DNA from: Streptomyces prunicolor NBRC 13075
GTDB taxonomy: Bacteria; Actinomycetota; Actinomycetes; Streptomycetales; Streptomycetaceae
Direction: 5' to 3'
Assembly: GCF_000367365.1 (NCBI RefSeq)
Contig: NZ_BARF01000059.1
Coordinates: 186,001 to 250,000, forward strand
Length of the DNA: 64,000 nucleotides
Made by a program: the position numbers and the translations under genes. Positions 34,141 to 42,345 of this stretch are shown one piece after another. How positions within the stretch are numbered: the first letter of the stretch is position 1; the number at the start of each line of letters is the position of its first letter. The notes beneath the pieces were generated by a model. It made no database searches, had not been told where the DNA came from, and saw only the letters and a program-made list of their open reading frames with translations.

Positions 34141-34559
34141 CAGCCCACCTCCCCTGGAGCGTCGGGATCCCGGTCCACCGCGGCCGCCTCCGGCACGATC
34201 CCGAGCACCGGAGGAAAGAGCATGGCCCCGTCCCCGTCGGCCACGTCGACGGCGATCCCGGCGGGCTCCCCCATGCCGGGCACGACCTCGTCGAGCAGCC
34301 GGGCCCCGAGCAACTCGGCGTATTCCCAAGCCTGTTGACTGTTCCCACGACTGCGCGCGAACCGGGCGAGAGACGCCTCACCGGTGAACGCGAAGATCCA
34401 CCGTACCCCGCCCAGGTGACCCGTCCACATCCCGCCGCCGTCGAGCGGCACCAACAGCGCCGCCCGCCGCAACTCCCCGACCATCGCCCGGGGATCCCCC
34501 ACCCCGCCTCTGTACCTGGCGATGCGCTCCGCAAGCGTCGCCCCCGCACCGTCACCCAC
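34140..34559 (-). CDS. SseB-like protein
   Basis: 139 residues if started at the GTG 34559, which has GGGGGAGG six bases upstream; the adjacent GTG 34562 is equally in frame, while upstream starts give arginine-rich, family-unlike sequence. The region LAERIARYRGGVGDPRAMVGELRRAALLVPLDGGGMWTG and FAFTGEASLARFARSR matches the SseB N-terminal domain (a small alpha/beta fold found with secretion and toxin loci). It is translationally coupled to the WXG-like gene (ATGA), making it the first gene of the Rhs toxin operon. Function unknown. Confidence 0.7.
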   Translation of the reverse strand: MGDGAGATLAERIARYRGGVGDPRAMVGELRRAALLVPLDGGGMWTGHLGGVRWIFAFTGEASLARFARSRGNSQQAWEYAELLGARLLDEVVPGMGEPAGIAVDVADGDGAMLFPPVLGIVPEAAAVDRDPDAPGEVG

Positions 34560-34659
34560 CACGACCTCCCCCGCGCCCGCTCGACAACACGACACCCTCC
34601 AGCACCGTAGGCGAACACGCCGTGCCGGCACAGCCGGTTGCGTGCGGTACGGCCTTCGG

Positions 34660-34696
34660 CGCATCTCCCCCGCATTTCGGACGCATCTCCCCCGCA
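34660..34696. repeat. 15-bp direct repeat upstream of SseB-like gene
   Basis: CGCATCTCCCCCGCA occurs at 34660-34674 and 34682-34696. Read leftward, each copy places GGGGGAG next to ATG, so it mimics a start site, but the frames that follow are not family-like. Confidence 0.5.
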
Positions 34697-34715
34697 CCCG
34701 ATCCTGAGTGGTTGT

Positions 34716-34857
34716 TCAGCCGTGCAACGACCGGTAGGCCGCGACCGCTCCGGGGTGCAGGGGGATGCCGCCCGTGCCGATCAGGCTGCGGACATCCAGG
34801 AACTGGGCGCCCACGGCGTGGTCGGGGACGAGTGCGGTGGCGGGTCGGACCAGTACG
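34716..34857 (-). pseudogene. Remnant of a TAXI-family TRAP solute-binding protein (C-terminal end only)
   Basis: On the minus strand a 45-codon frame reads LVRPATALVPDHAVGAQFLD and IGTGGIPLHPGAVAAYRSLHG before a TGA at 34716. The ending IPLHPGA...YR is typical of TAXI proteins, whose normal length is about 320 residues. The rest of the gene is missing, and no TRAP permease is near. It adjoins the AraC fragment, so the spot appears to be a scar of deletions. Confidence 0.6.
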
Positions 34858-34901
34858 CGGCCCGCGGAAGGCGGTGGCCGAGGTGCCGACCGCGTGCCGT
34901 G

Positions 34902-35229
34902 TCAGGTGCTTCGGTCGCCCTGTCGCCGGGGCGACTGCCCGTACGTGCCGCGGTGGGCGCGGCGGAAGTGGCGGGGATCGACGAACTGCCGGCGTGCCGC
35001 GACGTCGGCGACGGTGAACGGGCCGCAGGGAAGGCCGAGTTCGCGGCGGGCGCCTTCGAGGCGACGGCGGCGCACATACGCCATGACGGTCTCGCCGTCG
35101 GCGAAGGCACGATGAAGGGTGCGCACGGAGACGTTCAGCGCCCGGGCGATGGTGGCCGGGGTCAAGGCCGGCAGCCGGGTCCGGTGCAGGTGGACGGAGG
35201 CGGCACCGGCTGAACCTCCGGAGCGAGCG
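34902..35229 (-). pseudogene. AraC-family regulator fragment (DNA-binding domain only)
   Basis: The frame retains about 105 residues of an AraC C-terminal domain: LTPATIARALNVSVRTLHRAF, RRRRLEGARRELG and VADVAARRQFVDPRHFRRAHRGTYGQSP, i.e. both helix-turn-helix motifs. Full-length members are about 300 residues; the N-terminal sensing domain is replaced by the promoter and 5' end of the divergent gene at 35290. No good start codon or ribosome binding site is apparent, so I treat it as decayed. Confidence 0.65.
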
Positions 35230-35289
35230 CCGCGTATCAATTCCGCAGGGACAGTTCGGGTTTCTGCCACGGGACGGAAGGAGAGCGCC

Positions 35290-36141
35290 GTGCCCACACC
35301 GCCCGCGTCCGACGCATCGGACGACCGCACCGCGCTGGAGCCCATCCGCGTGCTGCGCCCGCGCAACACCGACGCGCTGGCCCAGCTGCTCGACGAGATA
35401 CGCCAGGACAAGAACTACCGCGCCCACGCGGCCGTGACCGTCCCCGTCCCACCCCCTCCGACCGACGCCGAGACAGCGGAACTCCCGCCCGTCCCCGGCG
35501 ACAGGACGGAGAAACTCCCCGCATCCGACGGCAACGCCCGTCCGCCGCGCCCCGTGGACCGCCCGCGGCTACGGCCCGGACAGCGCCGCGCGGCCCTGGT
35601 GATCGCGGTCGCCGCGGCGGCCGTCGCCGGCTTCGGCTGCTCCCTCCTGATCCCCAGCCCCACCGGGGCCACCCCCGCCGCCCCGTCGGCGAGCTCGTCG
35701 GCCGCCCCATCGTCGGCGGCCCCGTCGTCGGCCGCCCCGAGCGCGGTCGTGGCGGCCGACCAACTGACCAACCCCGGCTTCGAGTCGGGCAGCATCTCCC
35801 CGTGGAGCTGCGCCGGCAACCCGGGCTCCATCGTCACCTCCCCCGTCCACTCGGGCTCCAAAGCCCTCCAGGGGGCGGTGAGTTCGAGCGACACCGCGCA
35901 GTGCGACCAGACCGTCGCGGTACACCCGAACACCACTTACTCACTCAGCGGCTGGGTCCGCGGCTCCTACGTCTACCTGGGCGTGAACGACTCCACCTCC
36001 ACCTGGGCCACTTCCCCCGCTGCCTACACCCGGCTGACCGTCTCCTTCACCACAGGCCCGACCCAGACCAAGGCGACCGTCTACGTGCACGGCTGGTACG
36101 CACAGGGCAGGTACTACGCCGACGACATCGCCCTCAAGTGA
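35290..36141 (+). CDS. Membrane-anchored protein with extracellular carbohydrate-binding-like domain
   Basis: 283 residues from a GTG at 35290 with GGAAGGAG upstream. Residues 1-100 are a charged, proline-rich cytoplasmic part (VLRPRNTDALAQLLDEIRQDKNY), 101-121 a single membrane helix, 125-155 a Ser/Ala/Pro linker built of three SSAAP units, and 157-283 a CBM4/9-like beta-sandwich (NPGFESGSISPWSC ... YYADDIALK). The topology places the binding domain outside the cell. No catalytic domain is present. A wall- or polysaccharide-sensing role is possible; nothing proves it. Confidence 0.75.
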   Translation: MPTPPASDASDDRTALEPIRVLRPRNTDALAQLLDEIRQDKNYRAHAAVTVPVPPPPTDAETAELPPVPGDRTEKLPASDGNARPPRPVDRPRLRPGQRRAALVIAVAAAAVAGFGCSLLIPSPTGATPAAPSASSSAAPSSAAPSSAAPSAVVAADQLTNPGFESGSISPWSCAGNPGSIVTSPVHSGSKALQGAVSSSDTAQCDQTVAVHPNTTYSLSGWVRGSYVYLGVNDSTSTWATSPAAYTRLTVSFTTGPTQTKATVYVHGWYAQGRYYADDIALK

Positions 36142-36175
36142 TCCCGCACGTTGAACCACGGACGGCCAAGACGCC

Positions 36176-36213
36176 GAAGGGGCGGTCCCGGATCTCTCCG
36201 GGACCGCCCCTTC
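36176..36213. terminator. Strong terminator hairpin (repeat family copy B)
   Basis: A 16-base perfect stem GAAGGGGCGGTCCCGG with its complement and loop ATCTCT, after the carbohydrate-binding protein gene and close to the 3' end of the tRNA. Stem identical to the hairpin at 28217-28254, loop differs at one base. Confidence 0.8.
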
Positions 36214-36236
36214 AACTCATCTACGACTCTCTCGAG

Positions 36237-36310
<74 letters not shown>

Positions 36311-36370
36311 CTCGCGCCGCACCCGACAGTTCGGGTGAACGCGCAGGTAAACCCTACCGCATGCGCAGGG

Positions 36371-37285
36371 TCACTTCGGCGGCGTCGGGGTGTCGTGGGT
36401 GCGGTACATCGCCTGGATGTCCAACTCCAGCTGGACGGTGGGGCCCACGACGGCGATGCCCCGGGCCAGCATGCTGCGCCAGTTCAGGGTGTAGTCCTCG
36501 CGGTGCAGTTCGGCCGTGGCGAGGGCGGCGCAGCGGAGTTCCTCGGCGTAGCCGCCGTTGACCGTGCCCAGGTAGGTGGTGTCGAGGTTCACCGAGCGGC
36601 TCACGCCGTGCATCGTGAGCGAACCCTGCAACGTCCACTTGCTGCCGCCCCGGTAGGCGAACCGGGTGCTGGCGAAGTCGATGTACGGGTAGCGCTCCAC
36701 GTCGAGGAAGTCACCGGAGCGCAGGTGGTTGTCCCGCGTGGTGTTGCCCGTGGTGATGCTGGACGCGTCGATACGGACGTGGACCCGGGAGTCGGTCATC
36801 TCCTGGGCGATCTGGATACCGCCCTGGAACCGCTCGAACCGGCCGTGCACATGCGCCATGCCGACATGCTTGGCGATGAAGCGGATCGCGGTGTGCGGCG
36901 GGTCGAAGAGCCAGGTGCCGGGCGGCGGGAGTTCCTGGGCGCGGCCGGGCTGGAGCCAGATCCGTTCCGTGGGTTCGGCGATTCCGGCGACGATCTCCAC
37001 CGTCTCCTGGTGCGGCTGAAGTCCCTGGGCCGAGACGAGGAGGCCGTAGCGGCCGGGCGGCAGCGCCGCGAGGAAGAAGCCGTACGGGTCGGTCGTACCG
37101 GAGGCGGCGACGCGATGCGAGTCCAGGGCCGTCACCGTCACCTCGGCGGAGGCCATGGGCGAGCCCATCGGGTCGACGATCTCACGGCCGAGGCCGCCCG
37201 CGCCGGGCGGGAGGGGGAGCGAGAGGCCCGCCGCCGTGGCGGAGCCGCCTTGGGGCAGCCAGCGCCTGAGCAGTGCGAGGGCCAT
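36371..37285 (-). CDS. YceI-family protein with N-terminal carboxypeptidase-regulatory-like domain
   Basis: 304 residues from the ATG at 37285, which has AAAGGTG six bases upstream. Residues about 35-112 form a carboxypeptidase regulatory-like beta-sandwich (GSPMASAEVTVTA, YGFFLAALPPGRYGLLVSAQG). Residues about 122-295 are a YceI lipocalin-like barrel (GTWLFDPPHTAIRFIAKHVGMAHVHGRF, NHLRSGDFLDVERYPYIDF), which binds polyprenoid-type lipids. No signal peptide. It lies just after the NUDIX gene, with a TGTCTC-N5-GAGACA palindrome between. Confidence 0.85.
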   Translation of the reverse strand: MALALLRRWLPQGGSATAAGLSLPLPPGAGGLGREIVDPMGSPMASAEVTVTALDSHRVAASGTTDPYGFFLAALPPGRYGLLVSAQGLQPHQETVEIVAGIAEPTERIWLQPGRAQELPPPGTWLFDPPHTAIRFIAKHVGMAHVHGRFERFQGGIQIAQEMTDSRVHVRIDASSITTGNTTRDNHLRSGDFLDVERYPYIDFASTRFAYRGGSKWTLQGSLTMHGVSRSVNLDTTYLGTVNGGYAEELRCAALATAELHREDYTLNWRSMLARGIAVVGPTVQLELDIQAMYRTHDTPTPPK

Positions 37286-37347
37286 GGTGATCACCTTTCT
37301 TCACAGCAGTCGTACGCTGCCGATCATGAAGGTTTCGGCGCCGCCGC

Positions 37348-37370
37348 GGGTGTCTCAAATCGAGACACCC
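37348..37370. promoter_or_regulatory. TGTCTC-N5-GAGACA palindrome at the end of the NUDIX gene
   Basis: GGGTGTCTC / GAGACACCC, perfect 9-base arms with loop AAATC, covering the NUDIX stop codon. The core TGTCTC-N5-GAGACA recurs at 44224-44240 before the Fis-type regulator. It may be an operator for the YceI gene or simply a terminator. Confidence 0.5.
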
Positions 37371-38128
37371 GTTCCGCCGCCTGCCAACTTCTCGTAGCGG
37401 GTGACGATCGGCTCCAGGTAGTCCGCGTGCGGGCCCACCAGGAGCGGGAGTTGGGCCGTCGAGTGGATCAGGGCGATGTTGTCCAGCTCCGGTTCACGGC
37501 CCTGGGCCTTCTCCGCCGCCGCCATGGCCTCGTACCGCTCGCGCAGCCCGGCCTCCGGGAGGGACGGGGCGCGGAACAGGACACCGATGCTGCCGTTCCC
37601 GGCGCGGGTGACGTTCCAGAAGGTGAGGTCCTCGGGCGAGGCGTCGATGCCGGTCTCCTCGATCAACTCCCGTGCGGCGTGGCGGCGCAGGGCCCTCATG
37701 TCGAGCGGCTCGTCGCCCTCGGGCGGTTCGAGCGAGCCGCCCGGCAACTGCCAACGTCCGGGTGCCGCCGTCGAGTTCGACATACGGCCCACCAACAGGC
37801 GCCCGTCGTCGGCCGGTTGGAGGACGGAGACGAAGAACGACGGCAGCCACGAGGTCGAGAACGGGACGCGTCGGAGAGCGAAGTGCCGGTACGTCGTCCT
37901 CACCCAGGAGACGGTCAGGTCATCCGGTCCCTCCCGCCGGGTACCCGCGCACACCAGGACCGGCCCGTCGAAGAAACTCGGGTTGACCCGCACCAACCCG
38001 TCCCACGCCTCGTTCATCGCCTGCCGCTCCTCGGGCGTGAGCCGAGGAGCGGCGGTCTCGACGAGCCGGAGCCGCTGTACGTCCAGGAGTTCCCCGCCAG
38101 AACCCCGTGCGCTCTGTTCGATCATCAC
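37355..38128 (-). CDS. NUDIX hydrolase
   Basis: 257 residues. The Nudix box is recognisable but expanded: GGSLEPPEGDEPLDMRALRRHAARELIEETGID contains the RELxEExG metal-binding helix, with a short insertion after the leading glycine. The family hydrolyses nucleoside diphosphates linked to another moiety. The N-terminal about 110 residues carry FFDGPVLVCAGT and a FSTSWLPSFFVSVL strand, fitting the longer actinobacterial Nudix proteins. It ends on the palindrome at 37348. Substrate unknown. Confidence 0.85.
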   Translation of the reverse strand: MMIEQSARGSGGELLDVQRLRLVETAAPRLTPEERQAMNEAWDGLVRVNPSFFDGPVLVCAGTRREGPDDLTVSWVRTTYRHFALRRVPFSTSWLPSFFVSVLQPADDGRLLVGRMSNSTAAPGRWQLPGGSLEPPEGDEPLDMRALRRHAARELIEETGIDASPEDLTFWNVTRAGNGSIGVLFRAPSLPEAGLRERYEAMAAAEKAQGREPELDNIALIHSTAQLPLLVGPHADYLEPIVTRYEKLAGGGTGVSI

Positions 38129-38151
38129 CTCATGCTGGCATACCGGCCACG

Positions 38152-39612
38152 TCAGTTGAGGGCGCCGGGAGCCATCACCGACGCTTCCTCCTCCGCCTTC
38201 AGGAGCGCCGACTCGGAACCGCCGACGGTCGTTCCTCCGCTACGGCCGGACCGTCGCGGCACCAGGAGCGCGGCCAGCGCGGCACCGAGGAGCAGCACCG
38301 CCAGCAGCGTGAACCCGTGGGTGTACCCGGAGTCGTAGGGCAGGCCGGACGGCTGGAGGTGGCCGGTGACCAGGACGCTGGTGACCGCGGCGCCGATCGA
38401 GCCGCCGATGGTGCGGATGTTGGCGTTCATGCCGGTGGCGGCGCCGGTCTGCTCGGGCGGGACGCTGCCGACGATGAGGTTGGCCATGGAGGCGAAGGCG
38501 AGTCCGATGCCGAGGCCGAAGATGCCTGCGACGAGGGCGATCTGCCACTGCTGGTCGTGCCAGAGGGCGAGGATCGCGCAGGCGAGTGCGCCGAGGGCGG
38601 CACCGGTGGTGAGCAGGACCTTGGCGCCGAAGATCGGTTCCAGGCGGCCGCTGAGGACGCCGGAGACGAACATCGCGAGCAGCATCGGGAGCATGAGGAG
38701 TCCGGACGCGGTGACGCTGGCGCCGAAGCCGTAGCCTGCGGACGACGGGGTCTGGACGAAGCCGGGCAGGAAGGACCAGATCGCGTACATGCCCGCGCCG
38801 AACAGCAGCGCGGCGGTGTTGGTGGTCCACACGGACGGCAGGCGCATCACCTTCAGGTCGATGAGCGGGCTGCGGGAGCGGGCCTCCGAGAACAGCCAGG
38901 CCGCGAAGAGCACGACGGCCGCGGCGAACAGGCCGACGACCCGCACGGAGCCCCAACCCCAGCTGCCGGCCTGGCTCAGCGGCAGCAACAGGGCGACCAG
39001 CCAGCCCGAAAGGAGTACGGCACCGAACCAATTGACCTGCCCCTGGGCGCGGTTGGGCGACTCGGGGACGTAGCGCACGGCGATGAGGGTGGTGACGGCG
39101 ACGATGCCGACGGGGAACCAGAACAGCCAGCGGTAGTCGAGCGCGGTCACGATGGGCCCGGCGGCCACCATGCCGACGCCGCCGCCCGCGGCGATCACGG
39201 CGGACAAGTTGCTGATGCTGCCCGGGACTTGGGACGCGTCGAACTCGTCCCGGATGATGCCGAAGGAAAGCGGGAACAGCGCGCCGCCGACGCCCTGGAC
39301 GACCCGGGCGATGATCAGGACGCCGATGTTGGGCGCGAGCGCGGCGACCAGACAGCCGGCCAGCACCGCCAGGAGGACGGCGACGAGGGTGCGCTTCTTG
39401 CCGACCAGGTCGCCGACGCGGCCGAGTATCGGGGTGAAGACCGAGGCGGACAGCAGATAGGCCGTCATCACCCAGGTCGCGGTGGACTGCGAGGTGTGCA
39501 GCGCGTGCTGGACGGTCGGCAGGGCCGGCGCGATCAGCGACTGCAGCATGGAGAACACGCCCGCACCGGTCGCGAGGACCGCGAAGGTGAGGCGGGAGGA
39601 CTTGCGGGGCAT
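38152..39612 (-). CDS. MFS exporter, DHA2-like
   Basis: 486 residues with about 14 predicted membrane helices. Motif A is GRVGDLVGKKRTL between helices 2 and 3, and motif C-like glycines lie in GVGMVAAGPIV, as in drug:proton antiporters. It should extrude small molecules through the cytoplasmic membrane. It diverges from a TetR-family gene across a region with two tandem palindromes, the common repressor/efflux pair arrangement. Start ATG 39612. Confidence 0.92.
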   Translation of the reverse strand: MPRKSSRLTFAVLATGAGVFSMLQSLIAPALPTVQHALHTSQSTATWVMTAYLLSASVFTPILGRVGDLVGKKRTLVAVLLAVLAGCLVAALAPNIGVLIIARVVQGVGGALFPLSFGIIRDEFDASQVPGSISNLSAVIAAGGGVGMVAAGPIVTALDYRWLFWFPVGIVAVTTLIAVRYVPESPNRAQGQVNWFGAVLLSGWLVALLLPLSQAGSWGWGSVRVVGLFAAAVVLFAAWLFSEARSRSPLIDLKVMRLPSVWTTNTAALLFGAGMYAIWSFLPGFVQTPSSAGYGFGASVTASGLLMLPMLLAMFVSGVLSGRLEPIFGAKVLLTTGAALGALACAILALWHDQQWQIALVAGIFGLGIGLAFASMANLIVGSVPPEQTGAATGMNANIRTIGGSIGAAVTSVLVTGHLQPSGLPYDSGYTHGFTLLAVLLLGAALAALLVPRRSGRSGGTTVGGSESALLKAEEEASVMAPGALN

Positions 39613-39690
39613 CGAGAGCCTCTCCGGAACAAGCGAACGGGGGTGCGCCCGCGCATTGCTCTACGGCGGAACGCGCCCACACTGCTAAAG

Positions 39691-39728
39691 TGGAGGTACC
39701 CCTCCACCATAACGGAGGCACACCTCCG
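39691..39728. promoter_or_regulatory. Tandem TetR-type operators
   Basis: TGGAGG-TACC-CCTCCA (39691-39706) and CGGAGG-CACA-CCTCCG (39713-39728), spaced 22 bp centre to centre (about two helical turns). They lie 33 bases before the TetR start and 79 bases before the MFS start, next to a TAAAGT -10-like box. Confidence 0.75.
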
Positions 39729-39760
39729 GTTCAACCGGGCCCCACCCCAGGGAGGCACCC

Positions 39761-40339
39761 GTGACGGCCCAGCCGTTCCCCGTCAGCGAGATCGTCGCGG
39801 CCCAGAGACCCCACCGCAAGGACGCCGCCCGCAACTACGACGCCCTGCTGACCGCGGCCCGCGAGGCCTTCGCGGAGCACGGCTCGGAGGCCTCGCTGGA
39901 GGACATCGCGCGGCGCGCGGGCGTCGGCATCGGCACCCTCTACCGCAATTTCCCGACCCGCCGGGCCCTCTTCGAGAGCGTCTACGCGGACGAGGTGAAC
40001 GCGCTGTGCCAGGTCGCTCTGTCCGTCGCCGACCAGGAGCCGTGGGAAGCGCTGGCCTCATGGCTGAACCGTTTCGCGGGCTACATGGTGACCAAGCAGG
40101 CGGTGCGCGAGGCGCTGGACAACGACTCGGAGATCTTCGGGACCTGCCGCGAGTCGATGTTCTCGGCGGGCGGTCCGCTGTTCGAGCGCGCGCAGAAGGC
40201 GGGCGAGGCCCGCACGGACATGGACTTCGGTGATCTGCTGCGCCTGGTGGCCGGGGTCACCGGGACGAAGTTCGTGGACGACACCCAGCGCGACCGCGTC
40301 CTGGCGATCGCGCTGGACGGCGTCCGCACGAACCACTGA
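39761..40339 (+). CDS. TetR/AcrR-family repressor
   Basis: 192 residues from a GTG with GGGAGG upstream. N-terminal HTH: RNYDALLTAAREAFAEHG then ASLEDIARRAGVGIGTLYRNFPTRRALFESVY. The remainder is a helical ligand-binding domain. Divergent orientation to the MFS exporter and the twin palindromes between them imply it represses both. The ligand is likely a substrate of the exporter. Confidence 0.93.
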   Translation: MTAQPFPVSEIVAAQRPHRKDAARNYDALLTAAREAFAEHGSEASLEDIARRAGVGIGTLYRNFPTRRALFESVYADEVNALCQVALSVADQEPWEALASWLNRFAGYMVTKQAVREALDNDSEIFGTCRESMFSAGGPLFERAQKAGEARTDMDFGDLLRLVAGVTGTKFVDDTQRDRVLAIALDGVRTNH

Positions 40340-40368
40340 CCGCACGGACCGCTGACCGCACGGACCGC
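40337..40368. repeat. 16-bp tandem duplication starting at the TetR stop codon
   Basis: TGACCGCACGGACCGC occurs twice in direct succession (40337-40352, 40353-40368); the first copy begins with the gene's TGA. Confidence 0.75.
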
Positions 40369-40379
40369 TGAACAGCCTT

Positions 40380-41450
40380 TTACGCGGGGGGCGTTCCCTC
40401 GTACGCCGCGCGCAGCAGCGCGAGTACGCCCTCCTCGGTGACCGGCCGGGGGTTGGCGTACGCCTGGCTCACCGCCTGCGCGGCCGCCGTCGCCAAGTCG
40501 CCCTCCTTCAGGCCTAGTTCGGCGAGCGAGCGCGGTGCGCCGAGCCGCCGTGCCAGGTCCCACAGGGCGCGCGGGGCGTCCTCGGCGTCCAGCGCGCGGG
40601 CCACGACGGAGACCGTCAGCGGCGCGGCGGGCGCGTTGTACGCCAGCGCGTACGGCAGCACCACCGTGTGCGTCTCCGCGTGCGGCAGGCCGAAGGTGCC
40701 GCCGAGGACATGGCACAGCTTGTGGTGCAGGCCCATGGTCGTGGCACCGAGGCAGGAGCCGCACAGCCACGCCCCGTACAGCGCACGGCTCCGGGCCGCC
40801 AACGACCGTGGCTCGGCGGCCAGTTCGGGCAGCGCTCCCGCCAGCGCCCCTACGCCCTCCTCCGCCATGAGGGCGATCACGGGCGAGGTGTCCGGGGCGT
40901 ACAGGGCCTCCACGGCGTGCGCGATCGCGTTGATGCCGCTGGTCACCGTGAGCGGTACGGGAAGTTCCAGGGTGAGTTCGGGGTCGTAGACGACGCTGCG
41001 GGGCAGGACGGCGGGGTCGCGGCCGGTGCGTTTGGCGCCGTTCTCGGTGAGGCCCCAGACCGGGGTCATCTCGGAGCCGGCGTAGGTGGAGGGGACGGCG
41101 ATCAGCGGGAGGCCGGTGCGCAGGGCGATCGCCTTGCCGAGGCCGACCGCCGAGCCGCCGCCGACCGCGACACAGCCGTCGGCGCCCAGCGTGCGCGCCA
41201 ACTCGACCGCACGGTCCGCGACTTCGACCGGGACGTGCATCTTCGCCTCCGCGTGCAGCCCCACGCACGCCTCCCCCAGCGAATCGGCGACCGCCTGCGC
41301 GGTGTCGGCGCCGCGCGAACCCGAGAGCACCAACACCCGCCGCAGACCGAGCCGTTCGGCCTCCCCGGCGGTCGCGGTCAGCGCGGCGCCGGGGCGGAAC
41401 ACGACCCGCATGGGCTGGGCGTCGTAGGCAAAGTCCAGGAAGTTCTTCAC
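40380..41450 (-). CDS. Maleylacetate reductase
   Basis: 356 residues from the GTG at 41450, which overlaps the dioxygenase stop (GTGA), indicating coupled translation. It is an iron-alcohol-dehydrogenase-fold NAD(P)H enzyme: GADGCVAVGGGSAVGLGKAIA binds the dinucleotide, VPSTYAGSEMTPVWGLTENG, INAIAHAVEALY and GLHHKLCHVLGG hold the metal-like site histidines. Maleylacetate reductases convert maleylacetate to 3-oxoadipate, which enters the beta-ketoadipate pathway. Third gene of the hydroxyquinol operon. Confidence 0.88.
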   Translation of the reverse strand: MKNFLDFAYDAQPMRVVFRPGAALTATAGEAERLGLRRVLVLSGSRGADTAQAVADSLGEACVGLHAEAKMHVPVEVADRAVELARTLGADGCVAVGGGSAVGLGKAIALRTGLPLIAVPSTYAGSEMTPVWGLTENGAKRTGRDPAVLPRSVVYDPELTLELPVPLTVTSGINAIAHAVEALYAPDTSPVIALMAEEGVGALAGALPELAAEPRSLAARSRALYGAWLCGSCLGATTMGLHHKLCHVLGGTFGLPHAETHTVVLPYALAYNAPAAPLTVSVVARALDAEDAPRALWDLARRLGAPRSLAELGLKEGDLATAAAQAVSQAYANPRPVTEEGVLALLRAAYEGTPPA

Positions 41451-42304
41451 GCGTGGTCCAGGACGAGGTCGAAGCGGGCGTGGCGGAAGGGGTTGGCGAT
41501 GCCGAACTCCCGTGCCAGGGACGGGTCGTCGGTCGGGGTGAAGTCCTCGACGAGGCTCTGTTTGACGGCGAAGACGGCGTCGGAGTCCAAGTAGTCGCTG
41601 CCCGCCACGAAGATGTGGGTGGTGACCGGGGAGTGGCCCTCGGCCGAGGCGATGAAGTGGATGTGGGCGGGGCGGTAGGGGTGGCGGCCGGTGGCCTTGA
41701 GGAGTTCGCCTACCGGGCCGTCCGTGGGGATGGGGTACGGGCTCGGTACGCAGGTGCGGAACCAGAAGCGGCCCTCGGCGTCCGTGGTGAACAACCCCCG
41801 TCCGTTGCCCGGGGGTTGGAGGTCCGGGCGCTGCACGTCGTAGAAGCCGTTGCCGTCCGCCTGCCACACGTCGAGGACCGCGCCAGGCAGCGGCGTGCCG
41901 TCCCCCGACACGATCCGGCCGCTGACCACGCACGGCTCGCCGCCGCCCACCAGGTCGATGTTCGCGCCGAGTTCACGGACCGGGGACTCGGTCATGTGGA
42001 AGGGGCCCAGCACCGTCGACTCGGTGGATCCGGCGGCCCGGTCGCCGTTGATCGTCTCGACCAGCATCGACAGGCCGAGCACGTCCGACAGGAGGATGAA
42101 CTCCTGCCGGGTGTCCGTGCACATCTTCCCGGTCTCCGTCAGGAAGCCGATCGCCCGCTCCCACTCCGCCTGGGTCAGGCCGGTCTCCCGCGCGAACGCG
42201 TGGAGATGCCGGATCAGACCGGTCAGCAGTTCACGCAGGCGGGGATCGGCCGTCCCCTCCAGACTGGCGACGGCCTCGTCCGTGACGGTGACGTCAGTGG
42301 TCAT
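41447..42304 (-). CDS. Hydroxyquinol 1,2-dioxygenase (intradiol)
   Basis: 285 residues. N-terminal helical linker domain (about 1-105), then the intradiol beta-sandwich. The iron ligands fit: Tyr in NGFYDVQRPD, Tyr in CVPSPYPIP, and the two His of HPYRPAHIHF. PFR type recognition (TDGPVGELLKATGRHPYRPAHIH) matches hydroxyquinol 1,2-dioxygenases. It opens 1,2,4-trihydroxybenzene to maleylacetate, the substrate of the next enzyme. Preceded by the flavin hydroxylase after 41 bases. Confidence 0.9.
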   Translation of the reverse strand: MTTDVTVTDEAVASLEGTADPRLRELLTGLIRHLHAFARETGLTQAEWERAIGFLTETGKMCTDTRQEFILLSDVLGLSMLVETINGDRAAGSTESTVLGPFHMTESPVRELGANIDLVGGGEPCVVSGRIVSGDGTPLPGAVLDVWQADGNGFYDVQRPDLQPPGNGRGLFTTDAEGRFWFRTCVPSPYPIPTDGPVGELLKATGRHPYRPAHIHFIASAEGHSPVTTHIFVAGSDYLDSDAVFAVKQSLVEDFTPTDDPSLAREFGIANPFRHARFDLVLDHA

Positions 42305-42345
42305 TGCGGCTCCCTATCCTGCGCGAACTGCCCCTGTGTGAAATG

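Noticed and set aside
34902..35411. Intact AraC regulator of 169 residues
   Set aside because: The upstream part overlaps the 5' end and RBS of the divergent membrane-protein gene, and the sensing domain is absent.
40380..41933. 517-residue version of the maleylacetate reductase
   Set aside because: The extra N-terminal part is a shadow of the dioxygenase in another frame. The family starts at the GTG at 41450, overlapping the dioxygenase stop.
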